The notes beneath the pieces were generated by a model that saw only the letters and a list, made by a program, of their open reading frames with translations, ran no database searches and was not told where the DNA came from. Of a stretch of DNA of 6,238 nucleotides, positions 6,093-6,238 are shown piece after piece; the first letter of the stretch is position 1, and every line of letters starts with the position of its first letter. A program made the position numbers and the translations under genes. The stretch covers positions 1 to 6,238 of the forward strand of contig CAMWOF010000144.1 of the NCBI GenBank assembly GCA_947175805.1, read 5' to 3'. This DNA is from an uncultured Clostridiaceae bacterium. GTDB lineage: Bacteria > Bacillota > Clostridia > Lachnospirales > Lachnospiraceae.

Positions 6093-6167
6093 AAATAGTT
6101 GCAGCAAAAACTGCCACACCATAATATTGGCGTGGCAGTTTTTTGTTGCAACTATTTCTATTCCAAT
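6083..6167. terminator. bidirectional terminator within a 38-bp imperfect inverted repeat
   Basis: The core terminator is ACTGCCACACC (6110-6120) pairing with GGCGTGGCAGT (6129-6139) around the loop ATAATATT. It has A's before and a run of T's (6139-6144) after, so it works on either strand. Pairing continues far beyond the T-tract: 6083-6120 against 6129-6167, with 35 Watson-Crick pairs, 2 G-U pairs, one A-C mismatch (6118/6131) and one bulged T. The left arm includes the last two sense codons, most of a third and the stop codon of the GntR gene. Confidence 0.85.
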
Positions 6168-6184
6168 CATCTCTGCGAAATGTA

Positions 6185-6200
6185 TTGACAAAACTGTCAA
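6185..6200. promoter_or_regulatory. dyad over the -35, candidate operator
   Basis: TTGACAAAACTGTCAA has perfect 6-bp arms around AAAC, and its left arm is the -35 hexamer itself. A dimeric regulator bound here would block RNA polymerase. The GntR protein encoded next door is a candidate but the site is not a recognised FadR-type consensus. Confidence 0.45.
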
Positions 6201-6213
6201 AGGGTGGTATAGT
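6185..6213 (+). promoter_or_regulatory. strong promoter for a gene beyond the right edge
   Basis: A perfect -35 TTGACA (6185-6190), a 17-bp spacer and -10 TATAGT (6208-6213, 5 of 6), with TGG before it as an extended -10. The start of transcription would be near 6220. No coding sequence begins within the window. Confidence 0.8.
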
Positions 6214-6237
6214 CATCATACAACGTATAATATGATG
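6214..6237. promoter_or_regulatory. inverted repeat at the predicted transcription start
   Basis: CATCATA (6214-6220) and TATGATG (6231-6237) are perfect 7-bp arms around a 10-bp AT-rich centre, just downstream of the -10. This is a common place for a repressor operator; it could also be a 5' hairpin of the downstream message. The window ends one base later. Confidence 0.4.
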
Positions 6238-6238
6238 T

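Noticed and set aside
6083..6167. The long inverted repeat as a MITE or insertion-sequence end
   Set aside because: There is no internal sequence beyond an 8-nt loop, no visible target duplication, and the core is a standard terminator; kept only as an alternative to test by copy number.
1..6238. CRISPR array, tRNA, rRNA, intact transposase, toxin-antitoxin or defence genes
   Set aside because: I searched by eye for spaced repeats, cloverleaf segments and family motifs on both strands and found none.

Overview
The window reads like a low-to-medium G+C Firmicute, most plausibly a gut-type Clostridia/Lachnospiraceae genome. The evidence is AGGAGG-like ribosome binding sites, sigma-A promoters (several with an extended -10), intrinsic terminators, a Gram-positive-style lipoprotein and protein families typical of that group. 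The species cannot be fixed from the sequence. All convincing genes lie on the + strand, apart from one likely gene remnant on the - strand.

Layout: (1) 1-2328 holds a 5'-truncated alpha/beta hydrolase followed by a DUF362 lipoprotein. A perfect 10-bp hairpin in the 81-bp gap probably tunes expression between them. (2) 2329-2585 is an intergenic stretch holding an antisense remnant of a small cysteine-containing protein, then an extended -10 promoter and a hairpin leader for the next gene. (3) 2586-3125 is a DUF1697 protein, closed by an AT-rich terminator at about 3202-3243. (4) 3372-5132 is a complete single-chain type I ABC exporter half-transporter, followed at once by a doubtful 39-codon small frame. 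(5) 5133-5402 is a regulatory stretch with a 17-bp perfect odd palindrome, two candidate promoters and a 12-bp direct repeat. (6) 5403-6092 is a FadR-type (FCD) GntR regulator. Its last codons and stop form one arm of a 38-bp imperfect inverted repeat that contains a bidirectional terminator. (7) The right edge carries a very good promoter (TTGACA-17-TATAGT, extended -10) with a dyad over the -35. It fires rightward into a gene outside the window.

The hydrolase and lipoprotein probably share a transcript. DUF1697 and the ABC exporter look like separate units. The GntR regulator may control itself and the operon beginning beyond the right edge: both promoters share TGGTATA-(C/G)-T over the -10 and are surrounded by dyads. 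That link is inference. No CRISPR array, tRNA, rRNA, intact insertion sequence or clear defence system is visible. The nearest things to novelty are the long inverted repeat fused to the gntR stop codon, the antisense remnant, the uncommon elbow motif of the hydrolase and the small frame after the ABC gene.
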